Source of the DNA: Scatophagus argus
Lineage: Eukaryota > Chordata > Actinopteri > Scatophagidae
Direction: 5' to 3'
Assembly: GCF_020382885.2 (NCBI RefSeq)
Contig: NC_058496.1
Span: 22,610,501 to 22,674,500, forward strand
Length of the DNA: 64,000 bases
The notes under the pieces were generated by a model. It was not told the origin of the DNA. It saw only the letters and a program-made list of their open reading frames with translations, and searched no databases. Every line of letters starts with the position of its first letter. The stretch's first letter is position 1. Positions 13,394-26,963 of the stretch are shown here, piece after piece. Position numbers and translations under genes: made by a program.

Positions 13394-16300
13394 CTGGAGA
13401 AAATAGGTTATTCGAGGCAGAGGGAGAGAATAAACTGCAAAGTTCAGGAAAAGTATGCTGCTGTTCTCCACTTCTGCTTCTCATTAATTGGTGTGGTATC
13501 AAGCTGTTGCCAGTTCTGGTGTTCTCTCTGCATCTGTCAAAGTCTAGCACACTTTTGACCTGGTGTGATTATCCTTGAGTGAAAATTGAACCTGTTAAGG
13601 TGAGGTTTGACTTTTTTCTGTTTGTAGTAGGGCAGGCAGTTCTTTACCTTTTCATCTTTTAAATAGATCTTAAACAACCTCATAAAGAATGCTGACTGAC
13701 ACTTAACATACACACTGTATGAAAAGACAGCTTCTTGATGGCTAGGTGAGTGAAAGATGTATGAATGGTTTTCTTCAATAACGTGCACTGAATGTTTTGC
13801 TCTCTGCAAAGTGAATGTCACTTAAGCTAAAGAAAGTGCTCTGAATTCTGGAGGGAACAGGGATGAATCAGTGATTAAGCAAAGCGGGTGTTTCTGGGGT
13901 GTACAAAAGTGGTATCATGTGGATAAACACAAGCTGTTCCACTGTGAGGGGCCTGACAAAAGACAGCATGTTGGCCCTGCATGTAAGAAGGATGGGTATG
14001 GCACTGACCTTTTGAATATTAATTTAGGTAATTCAAGTGCAGGTTTCAAATCTTGAACTGTCAATATATGTTGTAACTCATGGATTCAGCTTTTTTGTTT
14101 TTGTTTGAGTTTCATACTATCAAACGTGCTTTGTATTTAGAAGAAATGACCCATATTCCAGATACTGTCTTTGGAATTTAAGTAAAGTTTGTCAGGATCT
14201 TGCATTATCTGATGAATGAAAGTTCTGTCCACCGATGAAAATCAATGTCTCTTTTTATGTTTTCTTACCCCGTGTCCAGCTGAGCAATACACAGCGGTGT
14301 GATTCGTCTTCTGCCGTCTGCAGTTCTCGTCTCCACCTGTTTTTTCAGAAGGTTCTGCAAGACGACAAAATAAAACATTCAAGAAATTTAGGATCCAAAG
14401 GTATATTTGTTCATACAGCTTTCGAAAATGGAGTTCTAAAATAGCATAAAATATCATAAACATAAATAAATATGTACCTGATAAATTACTGATATCTGAA
14501 CGAGAGTTGTTCCAAATTGGTCTACATCATTTGCTCTCCTGTGATTACCTTGGATTTCTAAACCTGAGTATATTTATTCTCCACAGCTATTGTAGTATAA
14601 ATATGCATATAAATACACTATAGACAAAAGTATCTGGAGTATCTAGGGCTGTTTCTCAGGGGTTGGGTTGGGCCTCTTACTTCCAGTGAAGGGAAATCTT
14701 AATGCTTCAGCATACCAAGACATTTTGGACGATGCTGTGCTTCAAACTTTGTGGCAACAGTTTGGGAAGGTCCTTTTCTATTCCAGCATGACTGTGTCCC
14801 AGTGCACAAAGCAAAGTCCATAAAGACATGGTTGGATGAGTTTGGTGTGGAAGGACCCCATCAATCCTATCAACCACCTTTGGGATGAATTGAGACGGAG
14901 ATTGCAAGCCAGGCCTTTTTGTCCAACATTAGTGTTTGACCACACTGTTGCTATACTGCATGAATGGGAACAAATTCTCACAGAAACAAAACCTTGTGGA
15001 AAGCCTTCCCAAAAGAGTGGAAGCTGTTATGGCTGCAAAGCTGTCTATCTACTTAGAATGGGGTGTCAATAAAATCCCTGTTGGTGTAATGGCCATGTGC
15101 CCCAATACTTTTGTCTATACGGTGCATGTAGATGCAGTATAATCAGCTTAACATCCATCCATCCATTTTCTATACCGCTTATCCGTCAGGGTCGCGGGGG
15201 AGCTGGAGCCTATCCCAGCTGACTACGGGCGAGAGGCGGGGTACACCCTGGACTGGTCGCCAGTCAATCGCAGGGCCAACACACAAAGACAGACAACCAC
15301 ACACTCTCACACTCACACCTAGGGGCAATTTAGAGTAGCCAATTAACCTAATGTGCATGTTTTTGGTATTGTGGGAGGAAGCCGGAGTACCCGGAGAAAA
15401 CCCACGCAGACACAGGGAGAACATGCAAACTCCACATAGAAGGGCCCAGACCGGGATTCGAACCTGGAACCCTCTTGCTATGAGGCGACAGTGCTAACCA
15501 CTGCGCCACCGTGCCGCCCATCAGCTTAACATTTTCGAGATATTGTTTTTTACTTGCAAACAAAATCTTAAAATGCTGCATTATCACGCATTAATCCATA
15601 CAGTCTAAAACTCAGCTCTCCAACTTATTATTTTCCTTGCATGAAATCCTCTAATTAGCATTTAGTCTGCATCTTTTATATAAGCATACATAGTAAGTAT
15701 ATTTAAGAGCAAATATGTCATTAATAAAAACGAATTCTCACACAAATGATGACAGTATGATTCATTATGTTTGTCCTGAACCAACTTTGTGCTGCTTGTT
15801 GGATGTTACATTTTAATTTCCCACCTTCCTGATGTCCTCCAGAGACTCTCCGTTCATCACACTGTTGAGTTTGGGGGCTGAGGATTCGGGGCCAGCGCTA
15901 CCTGGTCCTGAGTTAGCCTGGGCCGAGTTCTGTCGCTCCTGCTGGTATTTGAGCATCTCAGGGTTCTCGATGATGGTGGTGGAAAGCTGAGCCTCTGTGC
16001 TGGTTATAGCCAGACTCTTACCGTAGATGTTCTGGTGGATGCTGTTCTGTGGGTCAGAGGAGGAAGGAGAAGTTTGATTTGGGTTCATGTTGTGTTCTTG
16101 ATGGAATGATGAAAGAATAGCAGCATTCTAACAAGAACAAAATAAAAAATAAATAAAAAAAGAAAAAAAAAAAGAAAAAGCAAAAAGGATTTTTTTGGGT
16201 GACAAGCTAACCATGTAAACATATCACATGAGTCGGGTGGCATGGATATTAACCGCTTTGTTTCCAGAACAAACTTGTATTAAAGTCGTCTTCACATGCT

Positions 16301-19300
16301 CATCCTGTGTCTGTTTTGTCTGCTGTTCATATCAGGCAAAAACATTAGGAAAAACCAGCTGAATTAAAGACAAGTCACATTCGCATGAGAAATGCCTGGA
16401 TATTACAGGTTAATATTTGTCTTCATTTATAAATAAAAATTTGTGTCTGGTAGTCAAGAGTTGGTTCTAATCAATGATTAAATGCACAGAGGGTCACTTG
16501 GAGGAAGACAGTGACTTAAAATTCACACCATTTGTTCTCTTCATTTAATTGGGTGTGCAAAAAAAGGCCTATGCAGCCAAGCTCAAACTCAGAACACACT
16601 GGTTGGGAACCAGCAATAGAAAGAAAAGACCTGAGGTTAATGATGTTGAGACAAGACAGCAAACAGAATCTACCTTTAGTCGAGAAATAATTTATTGTGG
16701 TTTACGGAGTAAAATTACTAATATTCTATAGTGCCGCACACATACAATCAGAGGGTGAGAACGTAATAAGATGTCAGATGTGGTTCCATGATGTGTGTCT
16801 AACCTTCTCCTCCTCGTTCAGTGGGTCTCCCAGTTCATCCAGTGAGAAGTCCAGGTAGGCCACAGTACCGTCCATCGAACACACCAACATCCCTAGGCCT
16901 GTCAGAGTCCTGACACACACGGTAAGCTTAAGAAATGTGGAAGGGTGTACCAGTGATGTCTAATAATCCTGTGATTTAGTCTCAAACCAGAGTAAGGAAC
17001 AGAACAGAATACACTATGCAGAATCAGCCTCATCCCAGTGGCCAGCTACAACACTAACAGCGTTAGTGCCCCCTGAAGCTAAAAATTTTTTTTCCCCCAC
17101 AGACTGCAGTTATGAAAACATACATTTATTAGACTTGCTGATAGAATAACAAAGTAAGGTATCACCCTTTCTATTTTTAACTAAACCTAAAACTATTTGT
17201 AAAACGTTCCTAGAACCACAAGGAGCAATTTTATGTGTGTGATGTCATCAAGTTTTTCAGACCAGCCCGAAAAACTCAGGAAAAGCCATATTAATGCACA
17301 TGAATGACAAACCATGCAACACCTGTCTAAAACTCACCAGGAAATGTCCATAATTGATTTGTCAAACAGATCATGGATGACCACCAGGGGGCGCTTCAGG
17401 GAGGTGAGCTGAAGAGGAGGATGAGGAACAGAGAGGCAACATTAGTACAGTTTAATAGTTATACTGTCAGGATGTCTTCAGATACTCACCCTTACTTCAC
17501 AGTTACAAAAACAGGGTTAGGAACAGTCTGCTAAGAGGTTGCTTAATTACAACCTGACACTTTAGAAAGTTACTAAAATTGATGATTGGGCTTTATTGGA
17601 ACTACTAAAGGTATGGTAGTTTGCCACGTGTTTGCGTGTTTGTTCCTACTACCTTGCTACTAATTAAATAATCACAATGAGAAAAACAACTGCATCCAGA
17701 GAGAGTCCATTTAATTTATCTTTTTTTTTTTTTTTTTTTGGTTGTGTAATTTTATTCTGTGTTTTATTTATTGAGGGTATTTTGATATTTTTAACATTCC
17801 AATTCCACTGTCTGGATGTTTTTATAACAATTTCATCAATTTTTCAAAGGGTGTACTTGCAGTATTATGCTATTTTATTATATTAAACAGATACAGAGGC
17901 ACAGAACAACATAAGTGAGAAGTGACATGCTACATCACAAGTACTGACTTCAATGTTTCACTATTTTCTATCAACTGTAAAACAAACTGAGGTATGAACT
18001 GACCCAGACGGAGAGCGATCGATCTTTGCTGCCGACAGCGCAGCAGCAGTATGGACAGCTGGGTTTTGGAGAGCTGCCGTTCTTCTGCTTCTTCTTAAAA
18101 ATCTTTGGATTGAATTTCTACAAAGACAGAAACCAGGTCCATTGGTATGCAGATAGATTTTGGGGAAGTCTGTGTTTTGAACATATGTCTACAGACTCCT
18201 TACCACCACAGTGACAGCTTTACGGTGGCCAACAAAGTCCATATTGGTCTTCCAGCCGTCTCTCTCCACGATCTGAGCAGTAGGACCCGAGTTGTTCATG
18301 GCGTGAGCCGACACCAGGTACTGACCATCCGGAGACCAGGACAGACGCAGGACATGGGTCGTCCCACCACACTGAAACACAAAGCAAGAGAGAGACAGAA
18401 GAGAAATAATTATTCAGACCCTCAATTATGAAACTGTGCACGTAAGAGACCTGGCATGACAAATCAAAAGAAAAACTTGCAACAAATGCAAATGTTTCCA
18501 TGTGTCCATAATGCCATAACAATGTCAACTACCGACTCTCACAGCATCCTCAAACACAGCTGACAGCGTATTTTTGCACCTCGCTGAAGGGTTTGGTGAT
18601 GTTGGCCTCCATTTGCCAATCCACTGTCCTCCAAACTTTGAGGCTGTGATCGTCGGCCTGGGAGGCGATGTACTTCCCCACTGGATCCCACGTTAGCCCT
18701 TTGACTAACCCAGTGTGTCCTCGTAGACACATCACCATCTCTGGAGTGACACAAAGAAGACAGATATATGGATGACAGGCTGACAAGACAGAGACATATC
18801 TTCCTGTTCTATTAACAGGTTATACTGGAAAGTGTTTGATAATAAAAAAGTCAGTGTTATGGGCCCACTTTTAAGAAATAAAAAATAAAAATTCAGGTAT
18901 GAAACAATATTAGAACTAATACATTTTATATTAATAAACTACATAAACTAATACATTTTAAATTACTGTACCAAACATTCCTGCTGCTTTTTTGTCTGTG
19001 TAGGTTAACAGATGTAAAAATATCAATCATGCATTTCAAGACCAAATGAAAGATCAATTATCATTCTATTCAAAAGATTATTAGATAATGAAAATAACTG
19101 TCAGATACAGCCCTTTTGCAGTTACAGTGTAAACTGCAATACTGTGTGCAAAGAGGGTATTCAGCGCATGGGATTTGACAAAGTTATTATCATGACACCA
19201 TATTATTTTGACCTCTGCTGCACAAGTGGAACAGAGCAACATGTTGAAATTGCCCTTTTACAATTGCAAATCAAACATTTTAACCACTTTTAATTCAAGA

Positions 19301-22300
19301 CAATGTCATCCATTTAATGATCACCCATTTTCGTTCAGGTGTGATGCTACACGCAGGCTGAGCTCTGGCTTCCATGTCTCCTACCTGGAAATTTGCGAGC
19401 GTTCCAGATGACGATGGTGTTGTCCACGCTGCAGGAGGCCAGCCACACATCATGGGGAGACCATGCCACGTCCATCACATCTGTTAACAAAACACACACA
19501 CACAGATTGAACTGTTACTACATGTTACTCGTCAAATGTTACCTGTTTTTGACCTCTAGTTATGCAATGGAGCGCTTCTTCTATGTGGGGGTCCTGGTTT
19601 TGCTTATCTCAAAAAAATGCATTTGGCTATATTGTGATTTTGGTAATATTTTGCTTACTGTTTAGCCCTAGTGTGCACACATATTTAAGTGTTACATTTG
19701 TGCGTGTTTTTGTGTCTTACCCCCAGTGTGGTTCCTTAGGATGGTAACACACCTCCACTGCTCCACGTTGGCCAGCTTACTGCTCGACCCAAACACTGTG
19801 CTCGGACCAATGAATCTATGGAAAAAACACAAACAATCAAACAGCATCAACCACCACAGGCCTGTACTACAAAGCAATTTCTTCATAAACAAGATATCAG
19901 GTATGAGTTATCTGGCTTCACTGAGCCTAACAAGCATAATGTGTCTAAGTGGTCACAAGACAATGGTTATGAATCAGGAACATGTAGCCATGAGCACATT
20001 CGCATAAAAGAGGAGGTGTTTGCATCATACGGCAAACTTGATTCTGCACATCACACTGCACTGAAAAATGCATGTCACATTTCATAGCCAATACATTATT
20101 AGGTAAAAAACCCACTGATTTCTCCAGCCTTTGGTCTTATTATACCGCCATTCATGGCACTAAAACTACTTAACCAAATTCTTTAAACATCCACAGGGTA
20201 CACAGAGACATGGTAAAACTGCTTTCCTCTTTCATGCACCCTGAAAATGGATTGCGCTGCAAAATACCTTAGCAGCACTGTCTTCTTTGAGCACCTTTAA
20301 AGGTTGTTCACAAGTGGCACTGAAGGAAATTTATTGCAGTTTTACCTGACCCTCGACTCAAAGTGGAATGTGTTATGGTATGGCCTGCATGTTGCTCTTT
20401 TTTTCATGATGTCCCTTGTGTTGCTTTCATGTATTGTGTGGGTCTTTATTCATTTATTTATTTGACAGTATTTTTTTTTATGTAAAACTACATACATACA
20501 AGCAAAACACAACCCTGAAAACCCAGGGTTAACCTTAACCTTAAGTCATCACTCTAACCAGAAATCCTGCATTGATGAGTAGGCCTCAGCTCTGAAAGTA
20601 CAATCTTCTGACATTTCACTGAAATTCAGAACACTTTTTGTGGTTAAAATCAGGTAACGAATTGTTCTATAAACAAAAGCAATATTACTTTAAAAAAATA
20701 CGTCATGTGCATTTGCACATTTTTGTGCACGTGTGTACATACGCAGCTCTCTTCCACACCATGACCAGCTTGTCGTCTCCTCCTGATGCCAGGTAGAGCC
20801 CGTTGTTGGACCAGCGCACACAGTTCACACACGCTGCAGAGACAAACAAACACTCCTGCTGACTTGGGTTATAAATATAACATGCGTTTGTGCTGATGAG
20901 GCTATCTGTTCAGGTGGGTTTTAAAAGGTATCTGCAGTGCAAAGCATTTTTGTTATTAAACTGACTGCTGGTGCATTTATTTGGTAATTTCATATAGCAG
21001 TAACTAGTATGTTTCCTCATCAGGCCAGATGACATCATTTTAATCTGTTTGTCCACAAACACTCATACAGGGTACGTAAGATAAAAGTAAATAGCAGCAG
21101 TGTGTAAAATCAAGCACATTTGGTGTTTGCTGGTGGGAAAACAGAAAAGTAGCAGAAGGTCAAAAATCGAACTGAGTCCAGTTCTCCTGGTTGGGGTTAC
21201 ACACAGCGCAGTGCAGCTAACTATGCCTCACATCACCGGATAACCAATAATTATCTGCTTCACAAGGCCAATACTGATTAGAAAATAATAATTTGTATTT
21301 TAAAAAGAAGTTCCTGATCCATAGTTTATGCACACCTGAGCACAAGAAAGACTAAGATGTAGTGAGCAAGGGATGATTTAATATTATGCTGTCCCAAAAA
21401 GATTTACCGTAATGCAATTCATACTTTTTTGCTCATCTGTAACCGTGGAACACATATTGCAAATTCCAATTTTGCTGTCTTCCTCTTAATGTGTAGAAAT
21501 GTCCACTTTCTAGTTCTACTCCTATTAACAAACTGTAAGGGTGCATACTGCCACATGAAGTGCAGAGACACTGCGCTTGTCCGCCAACAAATACATCAAC
21601 TGAATGAAACAGATATGAAACAGACATTTTTACATTCAGTAGGCTCATCTGAATAAACATGAAAACTAATACATATAAGGCTGGTTACCTAGGTGATTGT
21701 CCATTTGGCAAAGCATTTTGGGAATATTCTCATTCTTCTCATCCTCCTCTCTGAGGACTGGCGCCATGTTCCAGATCATCACCTTGCCAGAATCCTCTCC
21801 TGAAAACAAACCCAACATTTTTGTTTAAAAAAAAAAAAAAAAAAAGCACAACCCATACTCATCTGACTTTCTGTTTCATGATGGAAGAATAAAGACATCT
21901 TTGTGTTTTAATTTGAAAACCTCATCTGAGGAATAAGGAAACTATTTTTAGGCAGCAAAATAAATCTAGTCTGCAGCTGCACGAGAATACGTAACGTGAT
22001 GTGATACAGATTCATAAGTGAGTGCTTATGAACTGACACCAACACCTTAAATTTTCAGCCAATCAAGTACGATATGAAGCACTCCTGTCTATTTCAACAC
22101 AGCATCCCAGTACAGTGAAGCAAGTTCAGTGGAACTGGTCTTACCTTGCCCACCAGTTGCAAACTTTGTCCCATCAGGGTGGATGTCAACTGAAAATATG
22201 GGTTTGCCTGTAAAAGACATAAGTCAACATCTAATAATAAATTTTGACTTACATTTAATCTAGAGTATATTACGTAAGTCTAGTAGCGTTGCAACATTAG

Positions 22301-23804
22301 AGGTGTGAGGGGAGGAAAAAATTAACATATGGAAAGATAACACAAGGAGTAAAAATACAAACATATGAATACAGAACTGTTATAGTATAGTTCTGTACAA
22401 TCTATAATCAACAGGCATACTAGATACAAAGTTCAACAAATAAATGGACAGACAAGCAGATTTAGCAGATTCAGACACAAGAAATTCTAAAAATTCAGTT
22501 AATGTGCAACTGGAGCTGTGGGATAACTGGATTTGGAAAGTGTGAGAGCCCTCAGTGTTTGCTTATATGTATCTATGATCTTTGATTGTTGGGATTAGCT
22601 CTGACTAACTAGCGAATAAAAACATGAATAAACGGATTGGTTCCAACTTCTCAAATGTGAGGATTTGATGCTTTTCTCTTTTATATCACTACAAACTAAA
22701 TATCTTTGAATTTTGGACTGTTACCAGTAAAAACATCAACTTGGGTTCTAAAAAATTGTGAAGAGCATGTCTAATAATCAAATGTGTTTATTTTAAAGAT
22801 AATCCTTTATTTGTCCCACAGTGTGGAAATTCATACATTGCACTTTGATTCTCCTTATAAAAAAGTATCTGCAGATTAACTGATGAATTTAATAAAAATA
22901 AGAATACAGTTGGAGTCCTACTGTATTACTTTAATTCAGCTTTTATTTCAATGTTTATTGATCCTAAATTTTACCATTTCTGTGCACCTAAGGACTCCCT
23001 AAACGTTGAAATAAGGGCAAATAAAAGGAAGAAAGATGATTGTTTTGAGTGTCAAAGAGCATTAGCACAGAACGCCATTTGTCAACAAGAAATACAAACA
23101 TTTGCTGGACTTGATTGCTGTCTCGGTTTCTTATCACTGTATATTTCCGAAGTGATGGACCGTTAGTTAATATAAAAATGCCTGAACATCTCACTTGCTA
23201 GTTCACTTTTCAGCCATGGTGTGTTATACAATAACCGTAAAAACAAACGTCACTAATCGTTAGCTGCACCCTAAATTCAGGCCATTTCCCTAACGGTTAA
23301 CTTTCCAAACTGACAGCTTGGGCATTTCACTGGCAGACACTTTTTTTAGATCTATGCCGAGCTTGTTCACTGCCAATAAAATACTATGTCTGCTCAAATG
23401 TCGCACTGGAAATCAAAAACATTAAACAAGTTACTCTGAGACAGTAACTTCGTCATGGCTTATTTGGCAAGGTAAGTTAGCTGAGCGTCAGGGTATCTGA
23501 GCTAGCCGGGGGGGCTAACTAGCAAGCAAGCTAACTATGGTTAGCAAACATTAATACATATGGGACAGCAAAGGGTGATACTGATCATAACAGGAACACC
23601 ACCTCTGTGCGTTCAATTGTTGAATAAAATCTGGCAACTACATGAGGGATTATTAAGTGACAAACAAGTCACAGAAGTATCGACCACCACCATCATTCCA
23701 CATCAATTCAGACCCCCTCCGACAACAAAAGCCCAACTTGGTCCAACAGATTCCTGCACAAGCTTACCGTTGTGGCTCACCCAGCTCGGCTTCAGCAGCT
23801 TCAT
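7517..23804 (-). CDS. hira: HIRA histone H3.3 chaperone subunit, complete
   Basis: HIRA is the scaffold of the HIRA-UBN-CABIN1 complex, which deposits histone H3.3 independently of replication. Coding exons (minus strand, first to last): 23768-23804, 22145-22207, 21689-21799, 20743-20833, 19721-19815, 19385-19480, 18580-18740, 18204-18371, 18004-18117, 17338-17408, 16804-16909, 15825-16046, 14269-14354, 13000-13200, 12590-12733, 12294-12507, 11925-12032, 11082-11230, 10762-10923, 10418-10476, 9891-9996, 9569-9691, 9302-9465, 9116-9204, 7517-7633. All phases join with no stop: 3057 nt, 1018 aa, against 1017 in human as I recall. The start gives [15 protein letters not shown]40 repeats fill about residues 1-370 (e.g. 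[20 protein letters not shown]). The ASF1-binding B domain RRRITPL is at about 460-466. A basic RKKGRPRKD stretch precedes the C-terminal Hira domain, which ends [15 protein letters not shown]. The gene appears intact; a few exon edges could shift by some bases. Confidence 0.97.
7795..7885. repeat. TG/TATG-rich microsatellite
   Basis: Alternating purine-pyrimidine tract of CA, TA and TATG units in the last intron of hira, directly left of the pogo-like element. Confidence 0.8.
7895..8638 (-). mobile_element. Pogo/Tigger-like DNA transposon, internally deleted, keeps DNA-binding domain
   Basis: The ends are inverted repeats of about 25 bp: the left end reads CCATATTTTTCGGACTATA and the right end is its complement, differing at the fourth base. 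Each end is flanked by TA (7893-7894 and 8639-8640), the target preference of Tc1/mariner elements. The minus strand at about 8205-8399 reads without interruption as a basic helix-turn-helix segment: [20 protein letters not shown], then [19 protein letters not shown] and [13 protein letters not shown], followed by TGA. This matches the N-terminal domain of pogo-like transposases (family knowledge). The catalytic DDE part is missing, so this is a non-autonomous copy in hira intron 24. Confidence 0.75.
8641..8928 (+). repeat. L2-type LINE 3' tail
   Basis: The stretch ends in GGCAATAAAG followed by tandem TTCTGA units, the usual 3' end of L2-clade fish LINEs. It abuts the pogo-like element. No open reverse transcriptase frame remains. 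Confidence 0.6.
11555..11785 (+). mobile_element. LINE reverse transcriptase fragment
   Basis: The plus strand encodes [20 protein letters not shown] and then [13 protein letters not shown], the RT block ending in the catalytic FADD box. Only this short piece survives. It sits in hira intron 17, antisense to the gene. Confidence 0.8.
13358..13393. repeat. (CAT)n microsatellite
   Basis: Twelve trinucleotide units, one of them changed to CAC, in hira intron 13. The histidine or aspartate runs it would encode lie in no exon. Confidence 0.95.
14616..15124 (+). mobile_element. Internally deleted Tc1-like element, copy A
   Basis: Starts CACTATAGACAAAAGTATC and ends with the near-complement (TACTTTTGTCTATACGGTG). 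It is preceded by TA, and the matching TA at the right is changed to CA. Inside are broken pieces of a DD34E transposase, including a degenerate [19 protein letters not shown] segment at about 14860-14920. It lies in hira intron 12 and is the same element as the copy at 60978-61485, with almost the same length. Confidence 0.82.
15155..15519 (-). repeat. tRNA-derived SINE with pol III boxes, copy A
   Basis: Read on the minus strand it begins with GGCGGCACGGTGGCGCAGTG (A box TGGCGCAGTGG) and carries the B box GGTTCGAATCC. It ends in a GGAT-type tetranucleotide tail. A perfect 13-bp target-site duplication, ATCAGCTTAACAT, flanks it at 15142-15154 and 15520-15532, as expected for target-primed insertion. 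It sits in hira intron 12. Confidence 0.85.
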
Positions 23805-24115
23805 TTTCAACCCGATTTTTAAAAAATACCTCCTATCTTATTTTCAACAAGCAATCCATCCAGCGATCGGTTCAGTGGGAGAACTAACGACAACTCCCCC
23901 TCCCTTTGTCTCAAACTCTGACCCACACTTTGTTGTTCTTGTGATTCAACTCCATCTCTGCAGCAGCATCCCACAGTCTCGGAGCAGAGCAGTGGCAGAC
24001 AGGCGGCCCCGGACGACAGGCGAGGTGACACCAGGCACTTCAGGAGGTGTTTCCGTTATTTTCGACCGCGGACCGGAAAAGCGTGGAGGGCGGCTATCAT
24101 AATACTTCCGCACGG
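23805..24115 (-). promoter_or_regulatory. hira: Presumed hira 5' UTR and promoter region
   Basis: The stretch upstream of the hira start is more GC- and CpG-rich than the surrounding AT-rich DNA (especially 23990-24110). A CGGAAGT ETS-type core lies on the minus strand at 24104-24110. No TATA box is evident, which fits a housekeeping promoter. The transcription start is not determined; an upstream noncoding exon cannot be excluded. Confidence 0.5.
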
Positions 24116-26798
24116 GATGAATTTTATAGATTTTTAAATGAAATAATTCAAAGAAATTATCAGTTCCTTGTCTAAGTGAAGTTGATGTTCTTGTTTACTG
24201 AAATCATTTAAAGCTGAGAGCAAAAAATATAAAATTTGTCCCGTCAATGTAAAAGTTTATTGATTAGGATTTTATTTTGAAAAATCGTAAGTTGCATTGC
24301 GCAAACTCAGAATTCAAACAGTTGCAAAAAATGAATGTATTATTTAGACTACGGGCTGCTGTAATGTGTTTTAAATTATCTTAATAACGATCACCTTTTT
24401 AATGTTGTCTTTGGATTTTGGTTCTGCAAACTCTTTATCGCGAAATTTCTGTATTTTTCCTGGAACTTTTCTAGTTCGAGAACAGGAAGCACTCCAGGCC
24501 AAATTTTTCTTATGCAGGGAAGGATACATAACCTTCCTCATTTTGAATGAATGACATGCACCACATTTACATTCACATTTACAAGTGAATTAAGCAAATT
24601 ATTTATTATTTATTAATGTTTCAGGAAATTTCACTCCTCATTTTATTATTGTTGCATCCTTAGTTACTTCATGTTGAATTCATTAATAGGAATTTTATAT
24701 CTTTGAGGTTTTCGTTTTTGTTTTATATTATCCAGTTTCAACGTATTCTAAAATTTGTGGCTTTTTTGATGTCCTTACCATTGTTACTTTGCTTTGGCAC
24801 AACAAAAGAAAGCATGAATAAATTGGGAAAAAAACATATTATGTAATTTAGTGGTAAGATGTAAAAAGTAATTAATTAAGTAAATAAAAGATAACTAATT
24901 GCACAACATTTAGCGTAAGATGCCTCTGGCTCTGAAACATCTCAATATTTCAAGGGTTATGAATTTGAATATGTATTGTTATATAGGATTTTATTTCACT
25001 GTACAGTACAGAGAAATAAAATGCAAGTATTACGAAGATATTTTTTACATGTTTAGATGCAAAAACAAGTAATTTCTTTGGAAATTACAAGTGAAACTAG
25101 AATTTATGAGAGGTTGAATTCATACATCTTGTACCTGTTTCTCTCTCTCCCTCTCTCTCCTGAAGTAGCCTAAAGTAATGTGTGAATTAAAATTGTCATT
25201 TCACTATATTCTTAAACAATGACACAATGCAACCATTCAACACCTGGAATTTCCGTTAACTATTCTGTTTCAATGATTTACTATTGTAAATCCATCTAAT
25301 TGACGTAATCCCAGTATAATTTTGCATTTGCATTCATATGTTTACACTGATGAAAGTCTTATTTGGTTGACTTTCTGATTTGTGCAGCACATTCTGACTT
25401 ATGACAAGTGGAGGCTGTTATCTTCAATCATTACTGGATGACACAAGATGTTCAAAAAGTGATTTTATCCCATTTCAAGAGTATCCCAAAAGAAATTTAT
25501 TACAAAGCACACCTAAATTCTTTCTTGTATGACAGTTTACAGTTGGCAGTTTTAATTACATTGATTGTAGATGTTAACTTTTGCATCACAGAATCTGTTT
25601 AATTTCACTTCATGACAATGTAAACCCCACAGTTAAATGAACAACAAGAGTTATTGTAAACAACAGACTCAGTTCCCAAGACATCAGTATAATAACAATA
25701 AAGTTCTTTCTAAATTCCTTAAAGACTTTTTGATTTTCTTGATTTTCAGGAGCAAAACCAGGAAGTCAGACATTATTTTAGTCTCTGTATTTCCTGCCCT
25801 CCCAGCATTGTACCACAACTAGAATAGAAAATCAAACAGAAAATAGAAAAAAGCCCCAGAGAATTTCTTCCAAACATATTCTCAATGCAGAAAACTCACA
25901 TTTGTTTAGTACAGGTTTCAACCTGCTGATATAACAAACTGAAAATAGTGATAAACAAAGATTACGACAGATGCTGTTTTTTATGAGTTAAATGATGAAA
26001 AGTGAAATATGAACAGTGAAAAAATGTGTTGCAGCAGTAGTCTGAGAAACATCTATGGATATTCTGATATTGCTTTTCCACAGAAAAATCTCAACACAGT
26101 TGAATCTCTTGTATCTGTCATTAATTCAAGCTTACAACAGCCTCTTATCTCTTTCAAAAAACATTTTTGGCACATAAAAGGGAGAAACATATGGGGTGAG
26201 GTTTACAATTAACACAAATTCGTTTGGATACTTGACACTACAGAATTCAGGCCCGAAAGCGTTAAGACCACGGTGTTAAATAAAACCTTTACTATGTATA
26301 CAATTTTCAGTTGCACAGCTTTCCATAAAGCTGCTTAACTGTTAAACTACACGAGGTTAGGAAATTTTAAACCAGTGCAGAAAAACTTGCTGATCTAAAT
26401 GACTGAAAGACTTAGAGGTGGGCTACAGCAGTGCGACCAGCAGGGGGCACTGTAAAGTTGTTTTACTCAGGGTAGCAGAACACCAAGGACGCTTGTTCAC
26501 TTAAGTCTAGAAAAGGATTTGACCTACAGAAAACTGTATTTCATTTTATTCTTTATTTTTGAAGGTCAGACTTCCTACAGAAACAAATGATTTAGTCAGA
26601 CCTCACCACTGGAATATACATATATATATATAAACTGGTTTAGAAATTATTATCAAATAATTTGTTATATATATAAATACACCCTCCGCAGTTCTATCGC
26701 ACCATAAACTACATCTTCCAAAATGATCATACAGTTGACTGACCTCTCTAAACCAGTTTGAATGAAAACTCAACATTGTAACCTCCATGAAGGTAGGA
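24116..26798. other. AT-rich intergenic spacer between hira and slc2a8
   Basis: I see no gene, RNA gene or clear transposon here. The short open frames have no recognisable domain and the composition is strongly AT-rich, with a short TA microsatellite near 26618-26632. Confidence 0.6.
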
Positions 26799-26804
26799 TT
26801 TATT
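26799..26804 (-). terminator. slc2a8: Candidate polyadenylation signal of slc2a8
   Basis: AATAAA on the minus strand about 160 nt after the slc2a8 stop codon. No cleavage site data. Confidence 0.45.
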
Positions 26805-26963
26805 ACAGTGCTGTTGTGCCAGTCTGCATCAGGTTAACTTTATAATTATTATTTTTTTGAAAATGTCCACACAGTGTCCCAAGGATCAGTCACCTCAGAA
26901 ATATGAGGCCTGAGATTTTTCAGTTTTTGACATGTGTGATATTTTTTGGCAGGTGGGATGGCT

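Noticed and set aside
13238-13558. Histidine-run protein over the CAT repeat
   Set aside because: It comes from a microsatellite in hira intron 13, with no splice or family support.
23560-24102. 180-codon plus-strand open frame over the hira start
   Set aside because: It covers hira exon 1 and its GC-rich 5' flank on the opposite strand, has no recognisable domain, and is explained by base composition.
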